Shown in pieces: positions 17,069 to 26,420 of a stretch of DNA of 64,000 bases (position 1 is the stretch's first letter; the number at the start of each line of letters is the position of its first letter). The stretch comes from Amycolatopsis sp. EV170708-02-1. GTDB taxonomy: Bacteria; Actinomycetota; Actinomycetes; Mycobacteriales; Pseudonocardiaceae. A program made the translations under genes and the position numbers. The notes beneath the pieces are model-generated. The model was given only the letters and a program-made list of their open reading frames with translations, was not told the DNA's origin and ran no database searches. The stretch covers positions 4,526,001 to 4,590,000 of the forward strand of contig NZ_CP092497.1 in the NCBI RefSeq assembly GCF_022479115.1, given 5' to 3'.

Positions 17069-17709
17069 GCAAACTGACCGTCGACATCGGCTCACGCACC
17101 TTCCGCCGCGACTACGCCAACGTCCACGACATGCACCGCACTCTCATGTCCGTCTACCCCGACATCCCCTCCAGCAACGACAAACGCCAAGGCCACGGCG
17201 TCCTCTGGCGACTCGACAGCAACCACGACGGGTTCACCCAGTACGTCCAAAGCCACACCGAACCCGACTGGACCAAACTCCCCGCCGGACACCTCACCGC
17301 CCAACCCGAGGTCCGCCCGCTCAAACCAGTCCTCGACGCCCTCACGCCAGGCCGCACACTCGCCTTCCGGCTCGTCGCCAACCCCACCAGGTTCGAGGGC
17401 AAAACCCGCAAACGGCTCCCACTGCGCCAACCCGCCGACCAGCTCAACTGGCTCATCCGAAAAGGCACGCAACACGGCTTCGTCATCCCCGCCGCGGCCG
17501 ACGGCCATCCAGACCTCGCCACGACACCGATGGCCACCATCGCCGGACGAAAGGCAGAGACTGGGAAGATCACAGTCGAACCCGTCCGGTACGACGGCCA
17601 CCTCGTCATCACCGACCCCGCCGCCTTCAGCGACGCCCTTGTCACCGGAATTGGGCGCGCCAAGGCCTACGGATGCGGACTCCTCAGCCTCGCGCCCGCG
17701 CGGAGGTAG
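17059..17709 (+). CDS. cas6e: crRNA-processing endoribonuclease Cas6e (Cse3/CasE)
   Basis: 216 residues from a GTG at 17059. The N-terminus FLSKLTVDIGSRTFRRDYANVHDMHRTLM is typical and includes the conserved His near residue 26 used in cleavage. The C-terminus has the glycine-rich RNA-binding loop GIGRAKAYGCGLLSLAP. It cuts the repeat hairpin (stem CCCCGC/GCGGGG in these repeats) and stays bound to the crRNA 3' end. It is the last gene; cas1 and cas2, which normally follow in type I-E, are absent. Confidence 0.94.
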   Translation: MFLSKLTVDIGSRTFRRDYANVHDMHRTLMSVYPDIPSSNDKRQGHGVLWRLDSNHDGFTQYVQSHTEPDWTKLPAGHLTAQPEVRPLKPVLDALTPGRTLAFRLVANPTRFEGKTRKRLPLRQPADQLNWLIRKGTQHGFVIPAAADGHPDLATTPMATIAGRKAETGKITVEPVRYDGHLVITDPAAFSDALVTGIGRAKAYGCGLLSLAPARR

Positions 17710-18081
17710 AGCAGACGCGGTTTCGGTGATGGCTCCTGGACTGCGTCCTGTTTGGTCGCGGCGTGGGAACAACTACAAGTCGACAGGCAAGGCGCCGCTG
17801 GGCGGGGCAAAGTTGCCTGCATAACTGCCCGTCCGTCGACGGCTTGCAGATTCGTTGGGACCGAACCCTTCGGTGCGGGGAAGTTTCGTGTGCCAATGAC
17901 CACCACGACACGATGATCACCCTGTCTGCGCCAGGATGCCCCTCGTACTGGCCAAAGCCGCCGTGAGCAAGCCTTTGTTGGCATAGCCGCGCTGCGCGCT
18001 GGCCACGGTCGGCCGGTTGTGTCTGGCCAGCCCCATCGGTCCGGCTTGATTCCATTGCGGGGGCGGGGCGCCAACGGGCCC
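17710..18081 (-). repeat. Decayed CRISPR repeats after cas6e
   Basis: No gene. Two or three strongly decayed repeat-like segments can be seen, for example near 17857 (ending GTGCGGGGAAG) and 17914, at roughly the array period. They grade into array B, suggesting that array B once extended up to the end of the cas operon. Confidence 0.45.
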
Positions 18082-18870
18082 GGGACTTGCCCCGTTCGTG
18101 CGGGGAGGACGTCACCGCGACATCATGCCTCGATGAACGGCGGACCAGCCCCGCCTGCGGGACAGTGCCCCTACCCGCATGGCCGGCGGTTGACGGCGGG
18201 CCCACCCCGCTTGCTCGGGGACGACGAAGGTCTGCGCACAGACGGGCCCTGAATCGGGACGAACCCAGGTTCCGCATGGACGGGCGTCGGCCTCATAGCC
18301 GCGGACATCTGGTGGCAGGGATCAACCCTGCTCGCGTGGGGAGAACACGTGGACGACGTCGCCCGCCTGATCGACGCTGAACCAGCCAAGCTCGCGCGGG
18401 AAACCGTTTGAGAGCGACCTGGATTCCAAGACGGCCCAAAGAACAGCCCCGCTTGCGCGGGGACAACGGCGGCTACGGGGCCGACTGAGCTGATGAGCTC
18501 GGACCCGCTCCGCCTGCTTGGCTCGACCTGCTCGCCCTTCTCGTTGAGGAGGCACATCGCGGACCAGTCCCGCCTGCGCGGCACGACCATGGCTTTGCCG
18601 CGCTTCAGCCGCTGGGATCGGCACCAGCCCCGCTCGGGCGGGTACGACCCCGCCGGGGCAGGGCCTTTGAATGGATCAGTCCCGCCGCATCGGGACGGCA
18701 CCTCTTTCAGTACCACTCACGCGCTTCGGTTCGGGCTAGCCCTCTTGCACGGGTACGACATCACGCAATCGATGGTGTATACCGAGGCGCTGGGACCAGT
18801 CCCGCTTGTGGAGAGAGAGACCGTGGGTCGGTGTTCGCTGGACCGGCCCGCTTCGGACCAGCCCGTGGCT
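18082..18870 (-). CRISPR. CRISPR array B (type I-E), about 13-14 degenerate repeats
   Basis: Repeat-like units near 18082, 18142, 18201, 18257, 18318, 18380, 18440, 18500, 18560, 18620, 18673, 18735, 18795 and 18845, at a 56-62 base period. Individual units differ from each other at many positions (for example GGATCAACCCTGCTCGCGTGGGG versus GGACCAGTCCCGCCTGCGCGG). Orientation is the same as the other arrays. No leader copy abuts the right end. The regular period with poor repeat identity marks an old array under weak selection. Confidence 0.85.
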
Positions 18871-19151
18871 ATGTCCTCGAGTTCTGACCGGCACTTGTTC
18901 GTGGATTCTGACCGCACATGTTGATCACCTGCCATGATCAATGGCGTTGAGTTTCGACCGCACCAGGGGTTCCTCGCGATCAAGTCTGGCCGCTACTCGG
19001 CGCACACTCTCCAGGTCGTTCGTCCTCAGATTCGCGCTGGGCGCCCCACCTGTCGCTTGCCCCTTTTGCGAGGACCACCGCGTCGCCAGTGGTGGGATCA
19101 CCGACAGTGGCGTAGAAATGGAACAGGTTGTCGCGCTGTCGGTTGGCGTGC
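18871..19151. other. Gap between array B and the F420 oxidoreductase gene
   Basis: Holds a short cluster of TTCTGACCG/TTTCGACCG motifs at 18884-18960 that could be the end of a lost mobile element, but no gene I can name. A minus-strand frame across 18925-19150 shows some coding-like bias without a recognisable family. Confidence 0.3.
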
Positions 19152-19622
19152 CTATTCGGTCGGTGTGGCCTCGGCAGGTTCGAGTATCACTACAGGAATC
19201 GTCCGCTCGGTGTAGGTCGCATAGGTCGCGTAAGGCTTGTAGATCGCCACCGCTCGTTCCCACAAGCGGGCCCGCTCCGCGCCCTCGGCGACACGCGGAC
19301 GGACTCGCCGACGTTCGCCGCCGGGCAGCTCCACCTCGGTGGTCGCCATCCCTATCAGATTGTGGAACCACGCCGGATGTGCGTCCACGCCGCCTTTCGA
19401 TGCGACGACGATCAGTCGTGGTGAGTCGTCGAGGTAGATCAAGGGGCTGATCCGGGCCTCGCCGGACTTGCGGCCGACATGGTGGAGCAGCAGCACGGGG
19501 GCGGCGCCGAAGAACGTGCCACCCACTTTGCCGCCGGTTTTGTGGAACAGGAACGTGTTGAGCCGGGCCAGCTGTCGCTGCAGCTTCCAGTAACGAGACG
19601 TCGGCGGGGGAGGCTTTGACAT
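19152..19622 (-). CDS. Deazaflavin (F420)-dependent oxidoreductase, DDN/nitroreductase family
   Basis: 156 residues. The signature LNTFLFHKTGGKVGGTFFGAAPVLLLHHVGRKSGEAR, with LIYLDDSPRLIVVASKGGVDAHPAWFHNL following, matches the split-beta-barrel DDN family that uses reduced F420. Family members reduce quinones or nitro compounds. The ATG at 19622 was preferred as the normal family start. It is divergent from a TetR gene 70 bases away, which is the likely regulator. Confidence 0.9.
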   Translation of the reverse strand: MSKPPPPTSRYWKLQRQLARLNTFLFHKTGGKVGGTFFGAAPVLLLHHVGRKSGEARISPLIYLDDSPRLIVVASKGGVDAHPAWFHNLIGMATTEVELPGGERRRVRPRVAEGAERARLWERAVAIYKPYATYATYTERTIPVVILEPAEATPTE

Positions 19623-19650
19623 GATCGAAATCGTGTCACACAGTGCCAAC

Positions 19651-19665
19651 TGTCGTCAACTGACA
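19651..19665. promoter_or_regulatory. Candidate TetR operator between the divergent genes
   Basis: The 15-base imperfect palindrome TGTCGTCAACTGACA (arms TGTC/GACA) lies in the 70-base gap between the oxidoreductase and TetR genes, where a TetR regulator would repress both. Assignment rests on position and symmetry. Confidence 0.4.
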
Positions 19666-19692
19666 AATGCTTGCCGATGACGCGATTGCCGT

Positions 19693-20322
19693 ATGCTGGC
19701 CGGCATGGAGAAGCTTGGCCTGCGGGAACGAAAGAAGCAGCGGACGCGGGAGGCGCTGATCGACGCGGCCCAGGCGCTGTTCTGCACCAACGGCTTCGAG
19801 GCCACGACCATCGACCAGATCGCCGAATCGGTCGAAGTCTCATCGCGAACGTTCTTCCGGTACTTCGCCTCGAAGGAGGACGTCGCTCTGGCACTCGCGG
19901 ACGAACAGATCACGGTGGTACTCAAGGCGTTCGCCGCGCAACCGGCTCACCTGCCGGTGCTGACCGCGATGCGGACGGCCGCGGTCGAAATCATGCGGAC
20001 CTACGAGACCGACACCCGCTTCCACCGCCTGCAGAACGTGATCTCGGTCAACCCCGCGCTGACGGCCGCGCGTATCGACCGGGCGACCGCCCGGTTCGAC
20101 GAGGCGGCACGCCTGATCGGCGGCCGAATGGGAGTCGACCCAGCCGCGGATCCCCGGCCCTACCTGGTGGCCTCGGTAGCGCTTTGCGCGGTACAGACGG
20201 CAGTCGTCGCTTGGCGAGCTGCCGGCCAACAAGCACCGGAATCCGAGCTGACCAGGCAAGCGTTCGACCTGCTGTCCACCGGGCTCGACTACCCCGCGGG
20301 GCCGACGGCAACCGGTCACTAG
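19693..20322 (+). CDS. TetR-family transcriptional regulator
   Basis: 209 residues if read from 19693; the ATG at 19705 (MEKLGLRERKKQRTREALIDAA) is equally possible and is the more typical start. The DNA-binding helix-turn-helix is LIDAAQALFCTNGFEATTIDQIAESVEVSSRTFFRYFASKEDV. The C-terminal ligand domain has the layout of the actinobacterial TetR subgroup (acyl-CoA or drug sensors). It is divergent from the F420-dependent oxidoreductase and probably controls it. Confidence 0.9.
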   Translation: MLAGMEKLGLRERKKQRTREALIDAAQALFCTNGFEATTIDQIAESVEVSSRTFFRYFASKEDVALALADEQITVVLKAFAAQPAHLPVLTAMRTAAVEIMRTYETDTRFHRLQNVISVNPALTAARIDRATARFDEAARLIGGRMGVDPAADPRPYLVASVALCAVQTAVVAWRAAGQQAPESELTRQAFDLLSTGLDYPAGPTATGH

Positions 20323-20662
20323 TCAGCGGCGGCACCACGCTGTCGCCAGCCGCTCAGTTCCAGCTCCGTCCAGCATCGTCCGCTCATCGACATTGCAGGA
20401 CATTCGGTCGCCAACGCCATGATCGGTTCGCACGGCAGAACTGGAACACGTTCTCTCGGTGGACCACCTGCCGTTGGTGGCACCGAGTGGCAACGTGGTG
20501 ATGCCGCAACAGGGTGGCACACTGCACCATTTGGATCTGCGACTTCGCTCCTGCCAACGGTGGCAGTGGGGATCGAGGAAGGGCGGAGTGTGCTGGCGTC
20601 GCGAGCTCACGGGGATCGGGTGCGGTCGGTAGTCGCGGAGAAACGCGGTCGCACCCAACCGA
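20323..20662. other. Gap between TetR gene and array C
   Basis: No supportable gene. Two overlapping minus-strand frames have no recognisable motifs. The right end passes into the first degenerate CRISPR repeats. Confidence 0.35.
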
Positions 20663-22082
20663 CAAAACCAAGCCCGGCTTGGGCGGGGGTGACACCAGCC
20701 CGCAACGGGCTGAGAGCCAAGCGACAAGACCAGCCCTGCTCGTGCCGGGACGACATGCGTCACATAATGCGCCCGAGGTCGGGCGGGGACGACGACGGGT
20801 CCGTCACGCCCGACACGCTCACCACGGGACCAACCCCCACCTGCGCGGGGATGACGACGCGATCGAGGAACGGGTGGATGTCCAGGAGGACCAACCCCGC
20901 TTGCGCGGGGACGAAATCGGCGGTGCGTTTGAGCTGGTGATGGTGTCGGGATCAGCCCCACCTCCGCGGAGACAACAGCCAGCATGCTGGTGAGCGGAAC
21001 GCGAACTTAGGACCAGCCTCGCTCGCGCGGGGAGAACGCGACGTCGTTCAGAAAGAGGTCCCAAGCGACGGGTCAGCCCTGCTCGCGTAGGGACGAAGGG
21101 ATCCTTACGGTCGAGATGATCGGCGATCCGGGACCACCCTTGCTTGCGCGGGGACGACGTCGCCCAGCTCGTCGGCGAGCGCTATGTGCCGGGACCAGCC
21201 CCGCTCGCGCGGGGACGACTGCACCTCGTTGGTCGCGCCCTCGGCGACGATGGGGCCAGCCCCGCCTACGCGGGGAAGATCTGTCGATCCTGTCCATCGC
21301 CATCTACGTGGGACCAGCCCGCCTGGGCGGAGACGGCGAGCATAGTTCCCCGGTCGACGTTAACCGCAGGGAACAACCCCGCTTGCGAGGGGCTGGGGCG
21401 ACGGAGGCGCCGATCGGTAATGACTGGACTAGCCCGCTCGCGCTGGGAGGACCAGACGAACCCGGTCCGGTTCACGCTGACCGACGGACCAGCCCCGTGC
21501 ACGCGGAGAGGACCTCACTGACGCCGGAGTGGCCGACGGCCTGGAGGGACAAGCTTCCGCTCGTGCTGGGAGGACATTGTTGTCGCTGGCAGGGCTGCCT
21601 GGTTGCTTGGTGCCCCGAACGCGAGGGATCAACCTCGCGCGCGAGGACGACGGCCGCCGCCCCGATGTCCAGGACCTCAATGCCGTGGGGATCAGCCCCG
21701 CTCGCGCGGGGAGAACTGCAACACCCAAGTGTCTTGGTGGCGAGGTCGGGACCAAGCCCCGCCTGCCCCTCGAAGATTGGCGGTCGATATGGGCAGCTGA
21801 TCAACCAGATGGGACCACCCCCGCATGCGCGGGGAAGACGTAGCGATGACCGCCGAGCCGCTCACCCAAAACGGACCAGCCCCGCTTGTGCGGGGACGAC
21901 TCGTGGTCGTTGAGCGGGCCGACGATCGGCTTGGGACCAGCCCTGCTCGCGCGGTGAGAATTTCGGGGTAGATGTGGGTGCAGGGTTCCAGGACCGCGAA
22001 CCCCGCCTGTGCGGGAACGGCGGCCTAGGAACACCGTCGACGGGCAACCCGGACGGACCCAGCACCGCCTGCGGGGGGGGGG
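20663..22082 (-). CRISPR. CRISPR array C (type I-E), about 24 repeats
   Basis: Repeats at a 60-62 base period, for example near 20826, 20888, 20949, 21010, 21070, 21130, 21191, 21252, 21311, 21371, 21425, 21486, 21545, 21618, 21689, 21748, 21811, 21873, 21934, 21992 and 22052. Best copies read GGACCAGCCCCGC-TCGC-GCGGGGACGAC; others have lost hairpin symmetry. Transcription is leftward. The right (leader) end is cut by an IS110 element, beyond which leader copy L2 is found. Confidence 0.92.
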
Positions 22083-22085
22083 GTG

Positions 22086-23321
22086 TCCCTATGTTGTTGT
22101 CAAGCCGCAGCGGGGGTGTTGGTCGGTTCGGGGTGCTGGTAGTAGGTGCGGCTGCGGAGCATGGCGAACAGGACGTCGCAGCGGCGGCGGGCGAGGCAGA
22201 TCAGCGCGGCGTTGTGCTTCTTGCCTTCGGCCCTCTTCCGGTCGTAGTAGGTCCGGCTGGTGGGGTCGGACAGGGCTGCGAAGGCGGCGAGGAAGAAGGC
22301 GCGTTTGAGTCTGCGGTTGCCGGTTCTGGCGGGGTGTTCGCCCTTGATCGAGGTGCCGGAGCGGTGTGTGACCGGGGCGATGCCGGCGTAGGCGGCGAGG
22401 TGTCCGGAGGACTTGAAGCCCGACGCGTCGCCGATTTCGAGGAGGATGCGGGCGGCGGTCCTGACGCCGATGCCGGGCATCGATGTCAGGACCTGGGCAA
22501 GAGGGTGCGCATCAAGGATCTCCTCGACCTCGCTGGCAACGGTTTTCCGTTGCTGCAGAACGGTTTTCAAGTTGTCGGCGAGTCGGGGCAGGATCTTGTC
22601 CGCGGCGGCGGTGCCCGCGACGGTGACGGTTTGCTCGTGCAGTGCGGCGAGGATGTTCTCGACCAGTTTCGCGCCCATGCGCGGGGCGTGTGTGGTGGCG
22701 ATCGCTGCGAGTTTGCGGCGCCCGGCTTTGCGGATCCCGATGGGTCCGCCGCAGCGGGACAGGATTTCCAGCACGGCGGGATGGCTGATTTTGGGGCCGA
22801 GGACGCGTTCGAGGGCGGGGTGGATGCCGGTGAGCAGGCCGCGGATGCGGTTGCTGACCCGGGTGGCTTCGGCGGCCAGGTCGTCGTCGAACCCGACGAG
22901 CACGTCCAGCTCGGCCAGGGCTTCGTCGTCGACGTTGAGCTGGCGCAGCGTGTGCGGCAGGGTGCGGGCGGCGTCGGCGATGACGTAGGCGTCGCGGGCG
23001 TCGGTCTTGGCGTTGCCCGGGTAGAGATCAGCGATGCGGCGCATCGCCAGCCCCGGCAGGTAGGCCACGTCATGTCCGCAAGCGCGGGCGACGGCGACTG
23101 GCAGCGCGCCGATCGTGGCCGGCTGATCCACGACCACCAGAACCGGACCGTGAGCGGCGAGTTTGTCGAACATCGCCCGCAGCTTGGGCTCGGTGTTAGG
23201 CAACGGCGCGTCGTGCAACCGCTTCCCGGCCGGATCCAGGCCGACCGCGTGATGTTCGCCCTTGCCGACGTCCAAGCCAAGGAACACGGCGTATTCGCTG
23301 GTCATCGAAGGTATCTTCCGT
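22086..23321 (-). mobile_element. IS110-family element inserted at the leader-repeat junction of array C
   Basis: The transposase gene is flanked on the left by the last, damaged repeat of array C (ending in a run of G) and on the right by leader L2 truncated at CTTGACC, which in L1 is preceded by CTA. Only about 14 bases on one side and 16 on the other separate the coding region from recognisable CRISPR sequence. IS110 elements make no terminal inverted repeats, so exact ends cannot be set from sequence alone. Confidence 0.7.
22100..23305 (-). CDS. IS110-family transposase (DEDD recombinase)
   Basis: 401 residues, full family length. The N-terminal RuvC-like domain shows LGLDVGKGEHHAVG and TDARDAYVIAD; the C-terminal Transposase_20 domain shows LTSMPGIGVRTAARILLEIGD and the catalytic serine region HRSGTSIKGEHPARTGNRRLKRA. 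The ATG at 23305 gives the normal N-terminus; the longer in-frame extension runs into the CRISPR leader. The protein appears intact. IS110 recombinases need a bridge RNA from the element's non-coding end, for which there is almost no room here. Confidence 0.92.
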   Translation of the reverse strand: MTSEYAVFLGLDVGKGEHHAVGLDPAGKRLHDAPLPNTEPKLRAMFDKLAAHGPVLVVVDQPATIGALPVAVARACGHDVAYLPGLAMRRIADLYPGNAKTDARDAYVIADAARTLPHTLRQLNVDDEALAELDVLVGFDDDLAAEATRVSNRIRGLLTGIHPALERVLGPKISHPAVLEILSRCGGPIGIRKAGRRKLAAIATTHAPRMGAKLVENILAALHEQTVTVAGTAAADKILPRLADNLKTVLQQRKTVASEVEEILDAHPLAQVLTSMPGIGVRTAARILLEIGDASGFKSSGHLAAYAGIAPVTHRSGTSIKGEHPARTGNRRLKRAFFLAAFAALSDPTSRTYYDRKRAEGKKHNAALICLARRRCDVLFAMLRSRTYYQHPEPTNTPAAA

Positions 23322-23438
23322 CTTGACCGGGTTGTTTGAAGATCATACTGGCGAATTTCCTTCAGTCTGGTTGCCGTCACGTCGGATCACAATCCCTGGT
23401 CAGGTGGTGCGCCTTGTCTCGGCTAACTGGTCGGCAAA
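23322..23438 (-). promoter_or_regulatory. CRISPR leader copy L2 (separated from its array by IS110)
   Basis: Shares the segments TTTGAAGATCAT, CTGGCGAATTT and TTCAGTCTGGTT with L3 and nearly so with L1. Its array-side end is missing the first bases seen in L1 and L3, consistent with the IS110 insertion. It would originally have served array C on its left. Confidence 0.7.
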
Positions 23439-23561
23439 GGACCAGTCCCACTTGCGCGAACGACGTCAGGGCCAGGGTTGCGGTGATGACGGCCACGGGA
23501 CCAGCCCCGCTTGAATGGGAGAACCGAGACGGCCGAGATGGCCGCTTACCTGCGCGGGGGA
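23439..23561 (-). CRISPR. CRISPR array D, left fragment (2-3 repeats)
   Basis: Repeats near 23439 (GGACCAGTCCCACTTGCGC), 23498 (GGACCAGCCCCGCTTGAATG) and a decayed one before 23561, in the common orientation. The array continues beyond an inserted IS5-family element at 23566. Confidence 0.82.
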
Positions 23562-23565
23562 CTAG

Positions 23566-24496
23566 GGCGTGTCCTGTAAGTCATTGGAGCCAGAGCACGA
23601 TCGCGGCGATGGTGAGTTCGGCCTGGTAGTAGGCGGCGCGTTTGGCGTAGCGGGTGGCCAGGTCGCGGAACTGTTTGAGCCGGTTGAAGCACCGTTCGAC
23701 CACGTTGCGCTGCTTATAGACCTCGGCGTCGAACGCTGGTGGTCGCCCGCCGCTGCGGCCTTTGGCTGCGCGGCGGGCGATCTGGTCATCCCGTTCCGGA
23801 CTGACGAACCTGATCCGCCGGTCTCGCATCGCCCGGCGGGTTGACGGATGCGAATACGCCTTGTCCGCGATCACCGTCTCCGGTCGGCAGCGTGGCCGGC
23901 CGGGACCGATCCGGGCGACGGTGATGCCGTCCAGCAGCGGAACCAGCTGCGGGTTGTCCCCAGCCTGGCCTGGGGTGAGCAGGAACCGCATCGGCAGGCC
24001 CCGCCCGTCCACAACCAAGTGGATCTTGGTGCTCACCCCGCCACGGGACCGCCCGAGCCCTTCCCCATCGAGGGCAAGGGCTTCGATTCCGTCGCTGCAT
24101 CCCCCTTTTTCCGGGCACCGGCAGCATGCTGGTGCGCCCGGACCACACTCGAATCGACGGAAACGATCCACTCGAGGTCGCCGACGGCGTCGTCTTTGAC
24201 GATCACCCGGTCGAGAATCCGGTCCCAGGTGCCGTCTTTGGTCCACAACCGCAGCCGTTCATGCGCCGTCTTCCAGGGCCCGTAACGATCAGGCAGGTCA
24301 CGCCAGGGCGCACCGGTGCGCAACTTCCACAGGATCGCGTTGATGACCTGGCGATGATCCCGCCACCGCCGACCACCACCTTGCCGCGGTGGCAGCAACG
24401 GCTCGATCACCACCCAGGCCTTATCCGTCAACTCACCACGACCAACCACACCCGCAATCCAACCGAACCCCAGCTAGATCACTTACAGGACACGCC
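23566..24496 (-). mobile_element. IS5-family (IS427-like) insertion sequence, 931 bp, inside array D
   Basis: Perfect 16-base terminal inverted repeats (GGCGTGTCCTGTAAGT at the left, its complement at the right end) enclose one two-frame transposase. The flanks carry the duplicated tetramer CTAG at 23562-23565 and 24497-24500, the palindromic target typical of IS5 relatives. All parts are intact, so insertion is recent compared with the decayed repeats around it. Confidence 0.93.
23581..24449 (-). CDS. IS5-family transposase, two overlapping frames joined by frameshifting
   Basis: The upstream frame (24449 to 24033) encodes GELTDKAWVVIEPLLPPRQGG, the LTDxxWxxIxPLLP start of the family, the winged DNA-binding part and the first catalytic aspartate in VSVDSSVV. 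The downstream frame (to 23581) encodes GGVSTKIHLVVDGRGLP, the second aspartate in VIADKAYS and the glutamate in RNVVERCFNRLKQFR. The two frames overlap, as in IS427-group elements where ribosomal frameshifting makes the full enzyme, so this break is considered natural. Confidence 0.92.
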
Positions 24497-25980
24497 CTAG
24501 CCCGCTCGCGTGGGGACAGCCAAACAAGTGCCTCACCAGGAGCTGCGCCGACGGGATCAGCCCGCCTGTGTGGCACGGCGGGATCGGTGCCGCCGCAGGC
24601 GATGCTGGGTGAGAACCAGACCTGCCTGCGCGGGGACGGGCTGGGTCGGCGAGCCGGCGGAGAACATCATGTTCGGATCAGCCCCGCCTTCGCGAGGGAC
24701 GGCATGCTGACCGCGATCAAGAGCGTGGAACCGGTAGGACCAACCCCGCCTGCGCGGGACGACGAAGGCGCGAAGCCACCGTGCCCGCCGTGGATGGGAC
24801 CAGCCCCGCTGGCGCGGGGAGGACGGGGGCTCAGCTTCGATGCCCAAGAACTCGTCCGAACCAGCCCCGTTCGCGCGGAGACGACTGCTCGGTCAGCTTG
24901 TCCATGGTAGTTATGCCTGGCTCAAAACCGCCCCGCACGGGGACGAGACGACCAGCCGAGAGTGGTCGAGCTCGTGGGGACCAACCCGTTCGCGCGGAGC
25001 GACAGCCACGCCCGGACAAGGCGTTCGCGGGTTGCTTCGCGAGCGGTCGGCGGGATGTCGACGTTTCGTAAGTTGGCGAGTTGCCGGCGCCGTTTGTGCC
25101 GGGCGTTCTGCCCGCTGAGGTTGAGCGGCCAGGCCCAGACGCTCGGCCAATGCCCGGTCTCCAGGACGGCGATGACGTGCTCGGACCAACCCCACCTGCG
25201 CGGGGACGATGCCCCGCACGCAATTGCTCTGAGGGTCAGCCCGCTCGCGTGGGGACGGCTGGATGTGGATGTCGTTGTCGATGTGCCAAAACGGCTCAAC
25301 CCTGCTCGCGCAGGAACGATCTGCCGCAGTTGGGCGGCGCGATCAACCAGGTGGAGCCAACCCCGATCGCGCAGGGAGCGCATCCAGTCGCGCTCGTTCA
25401 CAATCCCACCGACGGACCAGCCCCGGCTGCGCGGGGACGTCCAGCTGCGCGTCGTCTGGCGCATCACCGAGGGACCAATCCTGCTTGCGCGGGGACGACT
25501 GAAGCGTGCTCATTGCGGCCGCACCGACAGCTGGACCATCCTCGCTTGCACAAGGACAACAAGGGAAGTGGTCGCGCGCTTCACCCGGCCAGGCAAACAG
25601 GCCCGGCGTGTGGGACAGGTGAGCGTAGGCGATGACCCAACCCCAGGTGCCTGGGCCAACCCCAGTTTCGCGGGGACGATCGAGGCGTTGCAAATTCGAA
25701 GTCGGTGATGTCGGAACTAACCCCGCCTGCACGGAGATGCGTTGTTGGTGGACGCGACGATGTTGCCGTACCCGGGATCACGCCTGGGCGGGGACGACAC
25801 CACGTGGGGACTGAGGTGACGGTGGCCTGCGGACCAACCCCGGCGCGAGGACGACAGCATATCGAACATGGCGAGCTTCAGCGGTGAGGGACCAGCCCCG
25901 CTCACGCTGGGTGACCGCAGCGCGGATCCGAACACTTCGCCGCCTGTGGATCAGTCGCATTCGCGCGCGGGATAGCCACC
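24497..25980 (-). CRISPR. CRISPR array D, main part (about 23 repeats)
   Basis: Repeats near 24497, 24556, 24613, 24675, 24737, 24796, 24858, 24920, 24978, 25182, 25233, 25293, 25354, 25415, 25473, 25535, 25597, 25650, 25712, 25773, 25832, 25889 and 25951. Most keep GGACCA at one side and GCGGGGACGAC at the other, but with many substitutions. A repeat-free interval of about 175 bases lies at 25007-25181. No leader copy is seen at the right end. Confidence 0.9.
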
Positions 25981-26420
25981 ATGTTGATCACGAGGTTGGG
26001 GCGGACCTCGGGGCGCCGACTTAGCACGTTCTCGCTCTGGTGTGTGGGCGTCGAATCGATGAGGTCGTCATCTGAGGGCTGGTCGTCCCGGCGCGGACCG
26101 CCCGAATGTGCTCAGGGCCTGCAGTCTGTGCCCTCCGGTCGCCGCTGGAGGCGGGGCTGGCCTGCGTTCCTGATCCGTCCTAACCGCGCAGGCGGCGTCG
26201 TTCCTGCGCAGGCGGAGCTGGTCCCAGCGACGAGCAGGTCACCCGCAGAGGCACACCCTGTCCTCGTCGCGTGAGCGGGTCGGTCCCCGGCGAGGGCGGT
26301 AGCCGCCGTCCACCTTGATCATCGCGGCGCATGGCAAGTCGGCTCCTGAGTTCATGCCGAACTCGGAGCCTGGCAAACGTTGTTCCACACAGGGGGCGAG
26401 GGCTTTCGTGAAGTGATAGT
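25981..26420. other. Gap right of array D with two inverted repeat remnants
   Basis: No gene. Near 26131-26160 and 26187-26215 there are repeat-like segments in the opposite orientation (the second ends GCGCAGGCGGAGCTGGTCCC, which is the crRNA-sense repeat on the plus strand). They may be the end of an inverted array fragment. Confidence 0.45.

Noticed and set aside
24033..24246. IS5 transposase frame break as a pseudogene
   Set aside because: Two overlapping frames are normal for this IS group, and the ends and target duplication are perfect.
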